Source of the DNA: Alphaproteobacteria bacterium
Lineage (GTDB): Bacteria; Pseudomonadota; Alphaproteobacteria; Micavibrionales; Micavibrionaceae
Assembly (NCBI GenBank): GCA_030432025.1
Contig: JAUIIA010000001.1
Location: 310,001-374,000, forward strand
Direction: 5' to 3'
DNA length: 64,000 nucleotides
Below the pieces are notes generated by a model that ran no database searches, had not been told where the DNA came from, and saw only the letters and a program-made list of their open reading frames with translations. This document shows, piece by piece, positions 61,557 to 64,000 of the stretch. The stretch's first letter is position 1. Each line of letters starts with the position of its first letter. Both the position numbers and the translations under genes were made by a program.

Positions 61557-64000
<2,444 letters not shown>

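Overview
This window is chromosomal DNA of an alphaproteobacterium with roughly balanced base composition. The evidence is a DUF1476 (zeta-type) F1-ATPase inhibitor, a Rickettsia/Thermus-type isocitrate dehydrogenase with a C-terminal extension, a three-gene proton-translocating transhydrogenase (pntAA-pntAB-pntB), a DUF455 ferritin-like protein, and an alphaproteobacterial-type LexA box. The gene set would suit a Rhodospirillales or Micavibrio-like lineage, but that placement is inference.

Layout. 1-7.2 kb: end of a Ca2+/cation exchanger, a His-rich secreted protein, a DUF4166/saccharopine-dehydrogenase-like pair, DUF455, DUF3137 and several unrecognised proteins. 7.2-15.6 kb: core metabolism (aconitase acnA, metB, folD, icd) with YggT and two exported or hypothetical proteins. 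15.6-23.0 kb: a nine-gene Mrp-type cation/proton antiporter operon on the minus strand with three large NuoL/M/N-like subunits. 23.1-38.55 kb: a compact minus-strand cluster of T7-like (podovirus) virion, packaging and lysis genes, interrupted by one plus-strand PilZ gene. 38.6-41.7 kb: an unusual HTH-PyrE fusion, nadK, purC and the ATPase inhibitor. 42.0-48.6 kb: bolA-grxD, the rod-shape operon mreB-mreC-mreD-mrdA-rodA, and rpmJ. 48.7-57.1 kb: a cNMP-binding/EAL protein converging on a type I secretion operon (TolC-like, ABC, HlyD-like) that ends in a CHASE2 adenylate/guanylate cyclase. 57.3-64 kb: pntAA-AB-B, an alpha/beta hydrolase, a small protein, ligA and the end of recN.

The most interesting region is the virion cluster and its right border. 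It carries portal, scaffold, capsid, tail tube, tail spike, both terminase subunits, lysin and holin, but no integrase, replication genes or RNA polymerase, and no visible att sites. It looks like a domesticated podovirus, possibly a gene transfer agent or other phage-derived particle. The 139-base gap at its upstream end holds a GTTC-N7-GTTC LexA-type site and the near-leaderless promoter of a divergent gene. That gene encodes a CI/S24-type repressor DNA-binding domain fused in frame to orotate phosphoribosyltransferase (PyrE). This suggests SOS control and perhaps pyrimidine-linked control of particle production, which is inference.

A second theme is second-messenger signalling. A CHASE2 cyclase, a cNMP-sensing EAL phosphodiesterase with an FNR/FixK-like palindrome at its start, a Lap-like type I secretion system and a PilZ receptor inside the virion cluster could form a cAMP to c-di-GMP circuit.
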